Program-made: the position numbers and the translations under genes | IMG/VR virus record: IMGVR_UViG_3300027418_000009 | Coordinates: 1-64,000 of that record | Reading direction: 5' to 3' (one strand) | Origin: a virus | DNA: 64,000 nucleotides | Part shown: piece after piece, positions 30,002 through 37,237 of the stretch | Numbering within the stretch: position 1 is the stretch's first letter | Layout of the letters: each line of letters opens with the position of its first letter | Notes under the pieces: generated by a model | Told to the model about the DNA's origin: nothing | Database searches by the model: none | The model's input: only the letters and a program-made list of their open reading frames with translations

Positions 30002-30084
30002 GTCATATCATCATCCATAGCACCACACAGAGTACAGGTTACTTGACCATCAAGGTCTAGTTCATATTTGCAGTCATGTGTCAT
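29995..30084 (-). CDS. zinc ribbon micropeptide, 29 aa
   Basis: C-x12-CTLCGAM with a final Cys; a minimal zinc ribbon. Overlaps the next gene by 7 nt. Confidence 0.5.
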   Translation of the reverse strand: MTHDCKYELDLDGQVTCTLCGAMDDDMTC

Positions 30085-30221
30085 TTAAAGAAGTCTATTC
30101 CTATATACCATCTAAAGAGATACAAACCAATTTCCCATTCGTGTTTGATCGGATAGCCCCAGTTATGGAGATATACTCCAAGAGAATAATTAGCGGTCAT
30201 CTTGCCATAGTGGAGTTTCAT
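30081..30221 (-). CDS. aromatic-rich protein, 46 aa
   Basis: MKLHYGKMTANYSLGVYLHN, WGYPIKHEWEIGLYLFRWY: a beta-rich, strongly aromatic micropeptide. Function unknown. Leaderless, first gene of three. Confidence 0.55.
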   Translation of the reverse strand: MKLHYGKMTANYSLGVYLHNWGYPIKHEWEIGLYLFRWYIGIDFFK

Positions 30222-30227
30222 ATATAC

Positions 30228-30233
30228 ATCATA
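30228..30233 (-). promoter_or_regulatory. -10 box, leaderless
   Basis: TATGAT on the minus strand, 6 nt before ATG 30221. The flanks are nearly identical to the promoter at 30539. A DnaA box at 30243-30251 lies just upstream. Confidence 0.5.
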
Positions 30234-30242
30234 TCATAGAAG

Positions 30243-30251
30243 TTATCCACA
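30243..30251 (+). promoter_or_regulatory. DnaA box (TTATCCACA)
   Basis: Exact consensus box, isolated, 10 nt upstream of the leftward -10 at 30228. Confidence 0.6.
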
Positions 30252-30254
30252 GGT

Positions 30255-30443
30255 TTAGACATAGTCTGGATGGTCTAATGGAGTAGGTGCTGTGATAAGA
30301 CATTTACATTCCATACATTGGGCATCATCCAATAAATACCCTGCGATTTCATAGGTTTGTGGATCAAACTCTACAGTTAACCTTAAGAGTGTTGAGTGAC
30401 AACAAGGACATACAGGTGTAGGGATACCTCTGATATCTATCAT
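30255..30443 (-). CDS. zinc ribbon protein, 62 aa
   Basis: TPVCPCCHSTLLRLTVEFD and CMECKCLI form the two zinc knuckles around a small beta sheet. Function unknown. Confidence 0.65.
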   Translation of the reverse strand: MIDIRGIPTPVCPCCHSTLLRLTVEFDPQTYEIAGYLLDDAQCMECKCLITAPTPLDHPDYV

Positions 30444-30445
30444 GG

Positions 30446-30532
30446 TTATCCAGCCATACGGATTTGTTGAAGATAGGCCATGTAGTTGAGAAAGATGAAT
30501 AGGCCTAGCATTATGATTAGGAAAGGTTTCAT
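30446..30532 (-). CDS. membrane micropeptide, 28 aa
   Basis: MKPFLIIMLGLFIFLNYMAY is one membrane helix. A leaderless message is predicted from the -10 box 6 nt upstream. Confidence 0.45.
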   Translation of the reverse strand: MKPFLIIMLGLFIFLNYMAYLQQIRMAG

Positions 30533-30538
30533 ATATCC

Positions 30539-30544
30539 ATCATA
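30539..30544 (-). promoter_or_regulatory. -10 box, leaderless
   Basis: TATGAT on the minus strand followed by 6 nt and ATG. Near-duplicate of the 30228 element. Confidence 0.5.
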
Positions 30545-30604
30545 TCACAGACAGGGGGAAATGTCCAATGTATCGTAATGTTTATATACCGTGGTTTTTT
30601 AAAG

Positions 30605-30657
30605 TTATCCACAGGCTATAGAACATATCTATTACATATGTTTGGTAGTTATCCACA
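30605..30657 (+). promoter_or_regulatory. two DnaA boxes
   Basis: Exact TTATCCACA at 30605-30613 and 30649-30657, both followed by GGCTA. Confidence 0.65.
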
Positions 30658-30702
30658 GGCTAAACGATAATTTGTATACCAGGAATTAGTGGTTTAGCAT
30701 AG

Positions 30703-30723
30703 TTATCCACAGGTTTATCCACA
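30703..30723 (+). promoter_or_regulatory. two tandem DnaA boxes
   Basis: Exact TTATCCACA at 30703-30711 and 30715-30723, start-to-start 12 bp. Confidence 0.7.
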
Positions 30724-31125
30724 GATTAATCTTACTGATAATATATTTAGACATTCTAGAAGTGGAGTGAAGTGGAGGATAGTGGAGTATGGAGCATTTT
30801 CAAGAAGGGCGTCGTAATCTTTAACGGCCAAACCTCCTATCTACAAAACCTCCTATCCCCCTTTGCCCCTTATACCACAAACCTTTCTATTTGTCAAACC
30901 TTACAAGACATGGGCATTATATACCATGAAACATGGTTTGTCAAGCCCAATTATTGTGCAAAACCTCATATAAAATTTGTACGAATTTGTGGATAAAATC
31001 AAATAAAATTAAATAAATGTTTTAAATGTTTTATAAAAGAATCAAAAAGTTATTGTTTTATATATGGTGGTTTTACTATAGGGATTTGGTATCAGATGAT
31101 CCTCTGTCCCCTGGGATTTTGGGCT

Positions 31126-31228
31126 GGTACGGGGAAGAAAAATGCTCCTTCGTAATGTCGTGGCGAGATTGTACCACCTCCCACTGACATGCCTGGTACG
31201 GGGAAAAAATTCCGTCCTTCGTAATGTC
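31126..31228 (+). repeat. iteron-like repeats 1 and 2
   Basis: Two copies (31126-31158 and 31195-31228) of TGGTACGGGGAA, an A-rich centre and TCCTTCGTAATGTC. Related copies lie at 31385, 31434, 34704 and 34743. Confidence 0.75.
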
Positions 31229-31384
31229 TTCTAGTATTATTAAACTTGCCGATGGCGGGGGATAGAAAAGACTATGCAAAATACCCTAGGTATAACATCA
31301 AACAACTATACCACAGTATGGGTTGATTTGACAAATTGGGATATGTTTGATATAAGGGTTTGATATATAAGGTTTGATATGCTA

Positions 31385-31466
31385 GGTACGGGGAAAAGAA
31401 ATGGCTCTTCGTAATAGAGGTTTGAAAAACCTAGGTTTGGGGAAAAGAATTGATCCTTCGTAATAA
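31385..31466 (+). repeat. iteron-like repeats 3 and 4
   Basis: Copies at 31385-31416 (GGTACGGGG) and 31434-31466 (GGTTTGGGG), each ending CTTCGTAAT. Confidence 0.7.
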
Positions 31467-31548
31467 AGGTTTGAGAAAACCTATGACTGATATGTCTGGT
31501 TTGATATAATTTGTCGATGAAATCTGGGGGGCCAGATGACTGATAAAC

Positions 31549-31860
31549 TTATTGCTCTTCTTCTATCTCTCCATTATCAACCTTGCGACCATACCCAAAT
31601 GTAAGGATAGCCCCAAGTGACTGATCTTCTAGAGCGTCAACTTCTTCTTCTGTGATACTTAGTAGTTTAAAAAACATCTGAGTAGTCTCTTCAATGTATT
31701 GTTCACCAAGGTCTGTAACCTCAGACACCAAACCATTTGCGTGACAGTATGCCAAAGGCAGACCAATGTCATTGTATTCTATAAACGCAGCAAAATCTTT
31801 GTCTGCCTTAAACTCTAGCCATAGTTGTGCTAGCATCCCTGCTTTATCTGCGAACTCCAT
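31549..31860 (-). CDS. conserved phage hypothetical, 103 aa
   Basis: FAAFIEYNDIGLPLAYCHANGLV, then QYIEETTQMFFKLLSI follow a pattern I have seen in many actinophage early proteins (D-F-x-YNDIGLPLAY, YI-ET). Acidic, helical, function unknown. Last gene of the leftward block before the candidate origin. Confidence 0.7.
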   Translation of the reverse strand: MEFADKAGMLAQLWLEFKADKDFAAFIEYNDIGLPLAYCHANGLVSEVTDLGEQYIEETTQMFFKLLSITEEEVDALEDQSLGAILTFGYGRKVDNGEIEEEQ

Positions 31861-32083
31861 TGTTGGGTCCTTTCATCTCTAGCATAAGTTTATCATACTC
31901 TTCCATTGCTGTCAAACTCAAAACCTCAAAGCGGTGGTAATTTATTAGTGGTAGATTTCTTACCATGTAATAACCTACTCTTTCTAAATCAACCGCAAAA
32001 TCTTGGGTCAGGAGTTTTCCTATCTGCTCTGCTAATCTTGTTTCTTTGTTGGCGGTTGCCGTTCGTCTGATTGAATAAGCCAT
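31844..32083 (-). CDS. conserved phage hypothetical, 79 aa
   Basis: GAGGAG precedes the ATG. A helical protein (AVDLERVGYYMVRNLPLINYHRFEVL) like small helical actinophage early proteins. Overlaps the next gene by 17 nt. Function unknown. Confidence 0.68.
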   Translation of the reverse strand: MAYSIRRTATANKETRLAEQIGKLLTQDFAVDLERVGYYMVRNLPLINYHRFEVLSLTAMEEYDKLMLEMKGPNNGVRR

Positions 32084-32101
32084 AGTTATCTCCTCTCTTT
32101 C

Positions 32102-32130
32102 ATTGTACCAAAAAAGTAGGGGGAGCGCAA
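32102..32130 (-). promoter_or_regulatory. sigma-70-type promoter inside terminator stem
   Basis: On the minus strand TTGCGC (32125-32130), 17 nt, TACAAT (32102-32107). The -35 is part of the stem GGAGCGC (32122-32128) / GCGCTCC (32146-32152), which ends the upstream leftward operon. Confidence 0.6.
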
Positions 32131-32152
32131 GCCATGCGTTAACCAGCGCTCC
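32122..32152 (-). terminator. terminator hairpin of leftward operon
   Basis: 7-bp stem GGAGCGC/GCGCTCC followed on the minus strand by a C/T tract and TTTTTT. Confidence 0.6.
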
Positions 32153-32179
32153 ACCCTGTTAATCTAAGGGACCCACTCC

Positions 32180-32545
32180 CTAGATCTGCTCAGCCAAAAC
32201 CTTTGGATGATATGCATTAATAAAATCTAGCCATGTAATAACATTTCCATTGTCATCAATAATAGTTTCTTTAGACACATCAATAATGACAGTGGTGTCA
32301 CCTAAATCAAAGTTGGTACCCGCAATTGCATAAATACCAAACCCTGTCTCATCTAAAATAGAATCTTGCATTAAATAACTAATCATCATACGGTTAAAAT
32401 ATGCTACATCACTCCACCTAGGCTTTGAATGCTGCAGGGCCATTGCTAGGTCCCGCTGCCATTCAGTCTCACCCCAATGGCTATAGAGTACTACAGATGC
32501 TTCGTCTTCAACATCCTTGAATACAAAATGGATCCGTGCTCCCAT
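32180..32545 (-). CDS. hypothetical protein, 121 aa
   Basis: Start at 32545 overlaps the upstream TAA (TAATG). Mixed alpha/beta: IHFVFKDVEDEASVVLYSHWG, then DVAYFNRMMISYLM and TVIIDVSKETIID. Family not recognised. Confidence 0.65.
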   Translation of the reverse strand: MGARIHFVFKDVEDEASVVLYSHWGETEWQRDLAMALQHSKPRWSDVAYFNRMMISYLMQDSILDETGFGIYAIAGTNFDLGDTTVIIDVSKETIIDDNGNVITWLDFINAYHPKVLAEQI

Positions 32546-32703
32546 TAGTCTTCCTCCTCCACATAGTCTAAAACAACAACTGACATCTCTGCCCAAATTT
32601 CTTTGGCCAATTCAATCTCATCTTCTTTAGTGTCACTGAACATAACAAAGTTCATATGGGCACCGCTTGGTTCGTGAATAAGTTCTACTGTATATTCGTT
32701 CAT
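32545..32703 (-). CDS. hypothetical acidic protein, 52 aa
   Basis: MNEYTVELIHEPSGAHMNFV, then a helix and EEED end; a small beta-alpha fold. Tight TAATG coupling to the next gene. Confidence 0.6.
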   Translation of the reverse strand: MNEYTVELIHEPSGAHMNFVMFSDTKEDEIELAKEIWAEMSVVVLDYVEEED

Positions 32704-32855
32704 TTATTTTCCTCACATCTTGGGCAAGACTCAGGTGGTGTGCCAAAAAACTTCTTTCCGCAATTAGAGCATTTGAAGTATGGAACCGCAGTTGCTTCTT
32801 TCTCTCTAGCAATCATGTCTTTAACTGCTTGGTCGTGGTCGTATTCCTCTGTCAT
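32700..32855 (-). CDS. zinc ribbon protein, 51 aa
   Basis: A charged helix is followed by FKCSNCGKKFFG and CPRCEE, a complete zinc ribbon of rubredoxin-like spacing. Overlaps both neighbours. Confidence 0.65.
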   Translation of the reverse strand: MTEEYDHDQAVKDMIAREKEATAVPYFKCSNCGKKFFGTPPESCPRCEENK

Positions 32856-33298
32856 TTTATTTCCAATCCTACTAGGGTCATTTCTTCAAGTGTAGCACAT
32901 TGTGGGCATTTATACAAGTCGTGCTCATCAAAGGCATCTCTGATAGTATTATCAGGGTCCTCAAACTCAGCACTGCAGCCCTCACAGTAAAACCAGTTAT
33001 AACTAACTCGTACCTGTATATCAGTATCAGGAGGGCACGGAACCTCAGTGATGAAGTATCCTAATCTATTTACAAATCCCCAGCCATTCCAGACATAGGA
33101 CCCACCATCATCTCCATCTCCATACATCCAGATATTGGCAGGGGATTGAGACTTAACAAACTCTACCTCATCACCATATGTCTCAAACATAATGCCACCT
33201 TCACCATTATCAAATGAGGCATTACTGTCTATATGATTAAGGATTGGCTTATATGTATCACACCACTCATCAAAGTCCATTTCAATAAAGTTAGTCAT
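32852..33298 (-). CDS. hypothetical zinc-ribbon phage protein, 148 aa
   Basis: DFDEWCDTYKPILNHIDSNASFD, MFETYGDEVEFV, WMYGDGDDGG and FVNRLGYFITEVP follow a conserved phage pattern; the C-terminal part adds CEGCSAEFED and KCPQCATLEE as a zinc ribbon. Function unknown. Confidence 0.7.
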   Translation of the reverse strand: MTNFIEMDFDEWCDTYKPILNHIDSNASFDNGEGGIMFETYGDEVEFVKSQSPANIWMYGDGDDGGSYVWNGWGFVNRLGYFITEVPCPPDTDIQVRVSYNWFYCEGCSAEFEDPDNTIRDAFDEHDLYKCPQCATLEEMTLVGLEIK

Positions 33299-33569
33299 TC
33301 TTCTTTATCCTGTCACTAATGGCAAAAGCCAGTTGATATGTAAGGGCATATACTTCCACAAGGGCGTCCATTCTTCCTTCAGCCCGTGTTCTCTCCATAG
33401 AGAGCATTGCGTCTGAGTAGCCACCTTCACGCTCTTCAGCCTCAATCTCAGTATAATCGTTCTCTGCTTCTAGCATTAGGTTTTTAAGTTCCCCGTGTAG
33501 GATGTCAGTTCCTGACTCTCCCATATCAATTAGTTTTTGTAGTCGTGGGTCTAGTGTTGTATTCATCAT
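33291..33569 (-). CDS. hypothetical helical protein, 92 aa
   Basis: Acidic, all-helical (LIDMGESGTDILHGELKNLM, then RTRAEGRMDALVEVYALTYQLAFAI). Overlaps the next gene by 8 nt. Function unknown. Confidence 0.65.
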   Translation of the reverse strand: MMNTTLDPRLQKLIDMGESGTDILHGELKNLMLEAENDYTEIEAEEREGGYSDAMLSMERTRAEGRMDALVEVYALTYQLAFAISDRIKKND

Positions 33570-33778
33570 TAGTCTATTGTAGCCTCTAGCACTGACAAAA
33601 AGTGGTAGCAGGCAAGAATCTGTCCAGTAGTAGAAACATCTTCTAACTCTAAGTCCTTGTACTCATCACAGTCAAGGTCATCATAGAAGCCCATTTGCTT
33701 CTGTAGTTCCTCAGAGTCTTGCTCCAAGGATAGCAGGTGTAGTCTTACATATTGCTCAAATGTTTTTAAGTCGTTCAT
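33569..33778 (-). CDS. hypothetical helical protein, 69 aa
   Basis: ATG 33778 is chosen because a TATAAT ends 7 nt upstream (leaderless); a longer frame to 33832 runs into that promoter. Helical, acidic (EQYVRLHLLSLEQDSEELQKQM). Confidence 0.65.
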   Translation of the reverse strand: MNDLKTFEQYVRLHLLSLEQDSEELQKQMGFYDDLDCDEYKDLELEDVSTTGQILACYHFLSVLEATID

Positions 33779-33782
33779 AGTA

Positions 33783-34013
33783 TTAATTATACGGGTTCGT
33801 GTTGATTTTGACAACTTCACGGGGTGTGACATTGCTCACATCTGTAATGATAGGAGCGTGGGCTTCTTCATAACTAATATAGTTTAAGAACCTACCACAA
33901 GGGCACTTCATTTTCACTTCCCCCAGGGGAAAGCCAAAGTCATCCCTGACAGTAAACTCAACCAGGGCATCACACTCATCAGGATCACAAACAAAGGTAT
34001 ATCTACTCCACAT
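33783..34013 (-). CDS. zinc-binding protein, 76 aa
   Basis: YTFVCDPDECDALVEFTV, then KMKCPCGRFLNYI: a zinc ribbon with extended first strand. ATG 34013 preferred to TTG 34019. Its last codons contain the promoter of the next gene. Confidence 0.65.
   Translation of the reverse strand: MWSRYTFVCDPDECDALVEFTVRDDFGFPLGEVKMKCPCGRFLNYISYEEAHAPIITDVSNVTPREVVKINTNPYN
33786..33814 (-). promoter_or_regulatory. sigma-70-type promoter
   Basis: On the minus strand TTGTCA (33809-33814), 17 nt, TATAAT (33786-33791), 7 nt before ATG 33778. It lacks the TGTCAG spacer motif of the group starting at 34675. Confidence 0.65.
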
Positions 34014-34170
34014 TGTCAAAGTACCCTTCTGCCCATAGGCCTTGTAAGAAGTCGTGAGCAGTAACTAGATAGTTATGGATAGCAGGGTTCTCATCAGCAT
34101 TGATTAACAAATCAGCCTGATAAACCCCATAGGTCATATCTGCTAAATCTCTTTGTGTATAGCCTAACAT
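34003..34170 (-). CDS. hypothetical protein, 55 aa
   Basis: MLGYTQRDLADMTYGVYQAD, then AIHNYLVTAHDFLQGLWAEGYF. Start overlaps the upstream stop (TAATG). Helical, unknown function. Confidence 0.6.
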   Translation of the reverse strand: MLGYTQRDLADMTYGVYQADLLINADENPAIHNYLVTAHDFLQGLWAEGYFDNVE

Positions 34171-34301
34171 TATGCCACCATTTCTGTAAGAGTTAACCAA
34201 GTTGTACAATACTTACAATGCTCAATTTTTAGAGGGGATACAATAGAATGAGTACTATCAATGATAGCCTCAATCTTATCTAATACATCATCTAGTGTCA
34301 T
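34170..34301 (-). CDS. hypothetical micropeptide, 43 aa
   Basis: MTLDDVLDKIEAIIDSTHSI then CKYCTTW: helix plus one zinc knuckle. TAATG-coupled at both ends. Confidence 0.55.
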   Translation of the reverse strand: MTLDDVLDKIEAIIDSTHSIVSPLKIEHCKYCTTWLTLTEMVA

Positions 34302-34453
34302 TAGCCTACCTCTATCCCTGCGTAGTGTGCGATAGTATTAAGAGTAGTGTGGACATGGCAGTCACAAGCCTCTCCACCCATGTTTTCTTCAAACTCTAGG
34401 TGAGAGTAATTGCTTTCATATATTTCATTAATTAGGTCGTCTATGGTGTTCAC
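34301..34453 (-). CDS. hypothetical acidic protein, 50 aa
   Basis: GTG start in a GTGA overlap. NTIDDLINEIYESNYSHLEF, then CDCHVHTTLNTIAHYAGI; the C-x-C-H-x-H group may bind metal. Confidence 0.55.
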   Translation of the reverse strand: MNTIDDLINEIYESNYSHLEFEENMGGEACDCHVHTTLNTIAHYAGIEVG

Positions 34454-34668
34454 GCATATTCCTTTTCGTAGGCTGGGAGTGAGGTTACTACTAATTCTAA
34501 CATTTCGTCAGGGTATCTGTCAAGCACCCAATTAAGGGCCTGTCCAGCAGTCTTAAAGTCAGAGGCAGTAGTGCTCTCCCCATATCCTTGAATAGTTGCT
34601 TCCCAGCAGTCAACGCCACCAGGAGAGCAGGAGTAGTTCATTTCATATATTGCAACTTGTTGGGTCAT
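34450..34668 (-). CDS. hypothetical protein, 72 aa
   Basis: First gene of a long leftward operon. VAIYEMNYSCSPGGVDCWEA, then ALNWVLDRYPDEMLELVV; beta then helix. Leaderless from promoter 34675. Confidence 0.62.
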   Translation of the reverse strand: MTQQVAIYEMNYSCSPGGVDCWEATIQGYGESTTASDFKTAGQALNWVLDRYPDEMLELVVTSLPAYEKEYA

Positions 34669-34674
34669 ATATTA

Positions 34675-34703
34675 ATTATAGCGTAGGGGTCTGACAAATG
34701 CAA
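34675..34703 (-). promoter_or_regulatory. TGTCAG-class promoter P1
   Basis: Minus strand: TTGCAT (34698-34703), TGTCAG (34691-34696), 10 nt, TATAAT (34675-34680), 6 nt, ATG. Confidence 0.78.
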
Positions 34704-34768
34704 GGTTTGGGGAAAAATATTAGCCCTTCGTAAAGAAATTCCAGGAAAAATATCAGTCGTTCGTAAAG
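34704..34768 (+). repeat. iteron-like repeats 5 and 6
   Basis: Copies at 34704-34734 and 34743-34768 (GGGGAAAAATAT or GGAAAAATAT, then TTCGTAAAG). They lie between promoter P1 and a CRP-like palindrome. Confidence 0.65.
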
Positions 34769-34788
34769 TTATTTTAGGATAAATCTCA

Positions 34789-34804
34789 TGTGACCTAAAT
34801 CACA
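34789..34804. promoter_or_regulatory. CRP-like palindrome 1
   Basis: TGTGA-CCTAAA-TCACA, perfect half-sites, about 98 bp from the TGTCAG of P1. Confidence 0.75.
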
Positions 34805-34851
34805 TTTCCTCGGCAAATTTTTATTAATAAAAAATTATTACACGATCACAA

Positions 34852-34890
34852 AAAAAATGTTGAGCAGTTTTAATTCATGCTCAGGAATTT
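34852..34890. terminator. TGAGCA/TGCTCA terminator 1
   Basis: TGAGCA (34861-34866) pairs with TGCTCA (34878-34883); T-runs flank it on both strands. Ends the DUF932 gene. One of a repeated family. Confidence 0.7.
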
Positions 34891-34895
34891 TTTAT

Positions 34896-35912
34896 TTATG
34901 CGAGTGACATTACACCCTGTACAACTTTTAACAAACGATTTTTTTCTGCGTTAATAGCAGGGTCAAAACCACTTGCGGAAGCAAGGATAGATTCGTTAGA
35001 ACCACCACGAGCAGAACGGAACCAGTCAAGGCGTTCAGTTAGCGCATTGAAAGCACCCCACGCATTACCCGCAATCATTCCGTTAAACTCTCCTGTGTAG
35101 ATGTCATTGATAACATCAACCTTGTTTTCCCATTTCTTTACAGCACCCTTAGCGTCTTTTTCAGGCTTAGGATAAGCAGCAAGAATAATTTTGTTAAAGT
35201 CTAGCGCATTGACTTCTTTTTCAATCATAGCCTTAGCCATGATGTCAAATTCGTCCATGTACTTATTAGCCATGCCTAGAGTTTCTCTAGCAATAGCAAC
35301 TTTACCACTAGCGGTCTGTGTGTGGCGAATCTTGAAAGATTGCTTGATACCATTCTTTTTCTTGATTGAACCAAGAGCAAGATTGAGAGTGTTAGCGCAC
35401 ACTACACGAACAGGTGTAATGCTTGCTTGAATAGCGATTGAGCCGTCATGTGATGTGTTGATGAGCAAATAAGTTTTTACCTTATCAGATACACCATTAG
35501 GGTCAAGAACAGTTTCGCGTTCTAGTGCTAGTGCGCCAAATACTACACGCCCACCCTTAATTGAGCCAGCCGTTTCCCAACGACCACCACCATCAAGAAT
35601 GTTGTCACCAAATGAGAATAAATCCTCATTTTGTAAAACATGATAACGCTCACCTACTACACCTAAAATGTCAGTCTGTGTTGTATCTGTTGGGTTAGTA
35701 CGCAAAACATACTGGTATGCCTTGTCGCTTGTTAGATGTGTTGGGGTTTCTAAATCCTCAAGACGAACATTCCAATTATCAAGACTTGCTAATGAAAGCA
35801 TTTCTGATGTTGTTTTTTCATCTGTGAATACAGTACCCAATCCATGCCAAGCAGGTTCTCTAAATGAAGCAAAAGAAGCCTTGCCGTTTTGTGTTTCTAG
35901 GTCATGTGCCAT
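34896..35912 (-). CDS. DUF932 phage/plasmid-like protein, 338 aa
   Basis: A full-length DUF932 protein: REPAWHGLGTVFTDEKT, LGVVGERYHVLQNEDLFSFGDNIL, GSIKGGRVVFGALAL, PVRVVCANTLNLAL and WGAFNALTERLDW. The family is common in phages and plasmids; molecular function is unsettled. AAAAGGA precedes the ATG. Its codons are a little richer in G/C than surrounding small genes. Confidence 0.9.
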   Translation of the reverse strand: MAHDLETQNGKASFASFREPAWHGLGTVFTDEKTTSEMLSLASLDNWNVRLEDLETPTHLTSDKAYQYVLRTNPTDTTQTDILGVVGERYHVLQNEDLFSFGDNILDGGGRWETAGSIKGGRVVFGALALERETVLDPNGVSDKVKTYLLINTSHDGSIAIQASITPVRVVCANTLNLALGSIKKKNGIKQSFKIRHTQTASGKVAIARETLGMANKYMDEFDIMAKAMIEKEVNALDFNKIILAAYPKPEKDAKGAVKKWENKVDVINDIYTGEFNGMIAGNAWGAFNALTERLDWFRSARGGSNESILASASGFDPAINAEKNRLLKVVQGVMSLA

Positions 35913-35949
35913 GAGTTTATTTCCTTTTCTGTTGTTGTTATTATTTCAA

Positions 35950-35978
35950 GTATAGCAGGATAGTCTGACAAAAGCAAA
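35950..35978 (-). promoter_or_regulatory. TGTCAG-class promoter P2
   Basis: Minus strand: TTGCTT (35973-35978), TGTCAG (35966-35971), 10 nt, TATACT (35950-35955) with extended TGC. Drives the DUF932 gene. Confidence 0.8.
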
Positions 35979-36011
35979 TCGGGATAGTTAGACATGGACA
36001 ATCTGGACATT

Positions 36012-36027
36012 GTGAGAAAGATCACCC
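36012..36027. promoter_or_regulatory. CRP-like palindrome 2
   Basis: TGTGA-GAAAGA-TCACC, nine of ten half-site bases; centre about 76 bp upstream of the predicted P2 start. Confidence 0.55.
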
Positions 36028-36086
36028 CATCGTAACGGCGTGTCGATTTGACATTTCGTCGGCAAAAATTTCAAGGATTTTAAAAG

Positions 36087-36125
36087 TGAGCAGTTTTGCA
36101 CAGACATGCTCAGGTCCTTTATTAG
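36087..36125. terminator. TGAGCA/TGCTCA terminator 2
   Basis: TGAGCA (36087-36092) with TGCTCA (36107-36112); downstream of the 138-aa gene. Confidence 0.6.
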
Positions 36126-36135
36126 TAGCCCCCTA

Positions 36136-36552
36136 CTAAATTTCTATTCTATCCACACTGGATGACAAATAAGAAATAGAATCATCATTATAAGAAACAG
36201 AATCAAAATCAATATCATAGATTGCATTCTGTGCAGACTCTTCGTCTCGTGCATTAACAGTGACTGAGTATTGAACTGTAACTTCAACCTCAAACTCTTT
36301 TGTTAATTCAAAGCCACAGATTTCTGCAATTTCATTTGCTTCGTCTTCATTGATTGTTCCTGATTCAAGTGCACTAAAAGTCCACTCTTGCATTCCTTCA
36401 CGAATGCCGTTAAGTTGTGCAGCAGTATTAAAGTCACGAGTAGTAACTCTTGCAACATGCTCTTCAAGTTGCTTTATGCGTCCTTCATTTTCTACTAACC
36501 GTGACTCAAGAAATTCTCTTGTCATATAGTGGTTATCTGGTGCTTGCTCCAT
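36136..36552 (-). CDS. hypothetical protein, 138 aa
   Basis: An N-terminal coiled coil (RIKQLEEHVARVTT), then EANEIAEICGFELTKEFEVEVTVQYSVTV, a beta segment resembling one found in several phage proteins. Function unknown. Monocistronic under P3. Confidence 0.68.
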   Translation of the reverse strand: MEQAPDNHYMTREFLESRLVENEGRIKQLEEHVARVTTRDFNTAAQLNGIREGMQEWTFSALESGTINEDEANEIAEICGFELTKEFEVEVTVQYSVTVNARDEESAQNAIYDIDFDSVSYNDDSISYLSSSVDRIEI

Positions 36553-36584
36553 AAGGGGCCTCTTTCTGTTAGTTGGTTAATTTA

Positions 36585-36614
36585 ATTATACTGGGTGCCA
36601 CTGACAATTGTCAA
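36585..36614 (-). promoter_or_regulatory. TGTCAG-class promoter P3
   Basis: Minus strand: TTGACA (36609-36614), overlapping TGTCAG (36601-36606), 10 nt, TATAAT (36585-36590); 18-nt spacer. Confidence 0.82.
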
Positions 36615-37112
36615 TTACCAAGATGATGAGTAATAGAATGATAACTTATCAAATTCAGGCAGAGCAAAGACTCGCTCTAACTGAGTAATAGTATTCTTTA
36701 GGTCGTTCCAATACCATTCATCAATATCTGTTCCACCAAAGAAAAATCCTTCTTGTGGTGGCAATAGGCTTGGGTCCTTAGTTTCAAGTGCGTGTTCGCA
36801 GATAACCTTTAGTTCTGTTAGTTTATCTTGTGAAACATAGTAATCTCCGCAATTATCATTACCGCCTTGAACATTTGTGACAAACCAGTTGTGTATCTGA
36901 TTAGCCTTGCGCCAGTAGGCACAGGTGACCAATACTTCTGCTCCATACATATCTGTTGCTACATCTGTGAGTTGTGTGATTTCCATTAAGTCATTAAACT
37001 TAGGATATACCGCTTCAGGTGAGTTATAAGTTAATTCATCATTAGCCTGTAGTTTGTTCCAGTTGATTTTTTCAAAGTGCTTTCTTGCACTGAGATACAT
37101 ATCTAATCCCAT
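36615..37112 (-). CDS. conserved phage hypothetical, 165 aa
   Basis: Starts MGLDMYLSARKHF and continues TCAYWRKANQIHNWFVTNVQGG, LKVICEHAL and EGFFFGGTDIDEWYW: a widespread family in phages and bacteria (MGLDMYL...YWRKAN.IH.WFV...GFFFG). Function unknown. GGAG precedes the ATG. Confidence 0.8.
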   Translation of the reverse strand: MGLDMYLSARKHFEKINWNKLQANDELTYNSPEAVYPKFNDLMEITQLTDVATDMYGAEVLVTCAYWRKANQIHNWFVTNVQGGNDNCGDYYVSQDKLTELKVICEHALETKDPSLLPPQEGFFFGGTDIDEWYWNDLKNTITQLERVFALPEFDKLSFYYSSSW

Positions 37113-37139
37113 TGGGGCTCCTTCTTGTTGTTTATATTA

Positions 37140-37169
37140 ATTATACTGTGTGGGTCTGACATTTGTCAA
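37140..37169 (-). promoter_or_regulatory. TGTCAG-class promoter P4
   Basis: Minus strand: TTGACA (37164-37169), TGTCAG (37156-37161), 10 nt, TATAAT (37140-37145). The most complete member: TTGACAAATGTCAG carries a TGACA/TGTCA inverted pair. Confidence 0.85.
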
Positions 37170-37197
37170 GTGCCCTGGTGATCGTGGGGGAGTGTTG

Positions 37198-37220
37198 TGA
37201 GCAGTTTATAGTCGTACTCA
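37198..37220. terminator. TGAGCA-type terminator 3 (imperfect)
   Basis: TGAGCA pairs with TACTCA with one mismatch, in the same position relative to the next gene as the other copies. Confidence 0.45.
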
Positions 37221-37237
37221 GGACTTTCATTATCTAA

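Larger units (their letters stand above)
30545..31540. other. non-coding repeat-rich region, candidate replication origin
   Basis: About 1 kb without a convincing gene. It holds four exact DnaA boxes, an AT-rich stretch (30960-31075), four copies of a GGTACGGGG...CTTCGTAA element, several GGTTTGATAT repeats (31340-31510) and paired AACCTCCTAT repeats near 30828. DnaA boxes plus iteron-like repeats plus AT-rich DNA is the usual make-up of an origin. Two possible frames here (30772-30996, 31076-31279) lack ribosome-binding sites and run through repeats. Confidence 0.55.

Noticed and set aside
30772-31279. Two frames (30772-30996 plus, 31076-31279 minus) as genes
   Set aside because: No ribosome-binding site or promoter box, and both run across repeats of the candidate origin.
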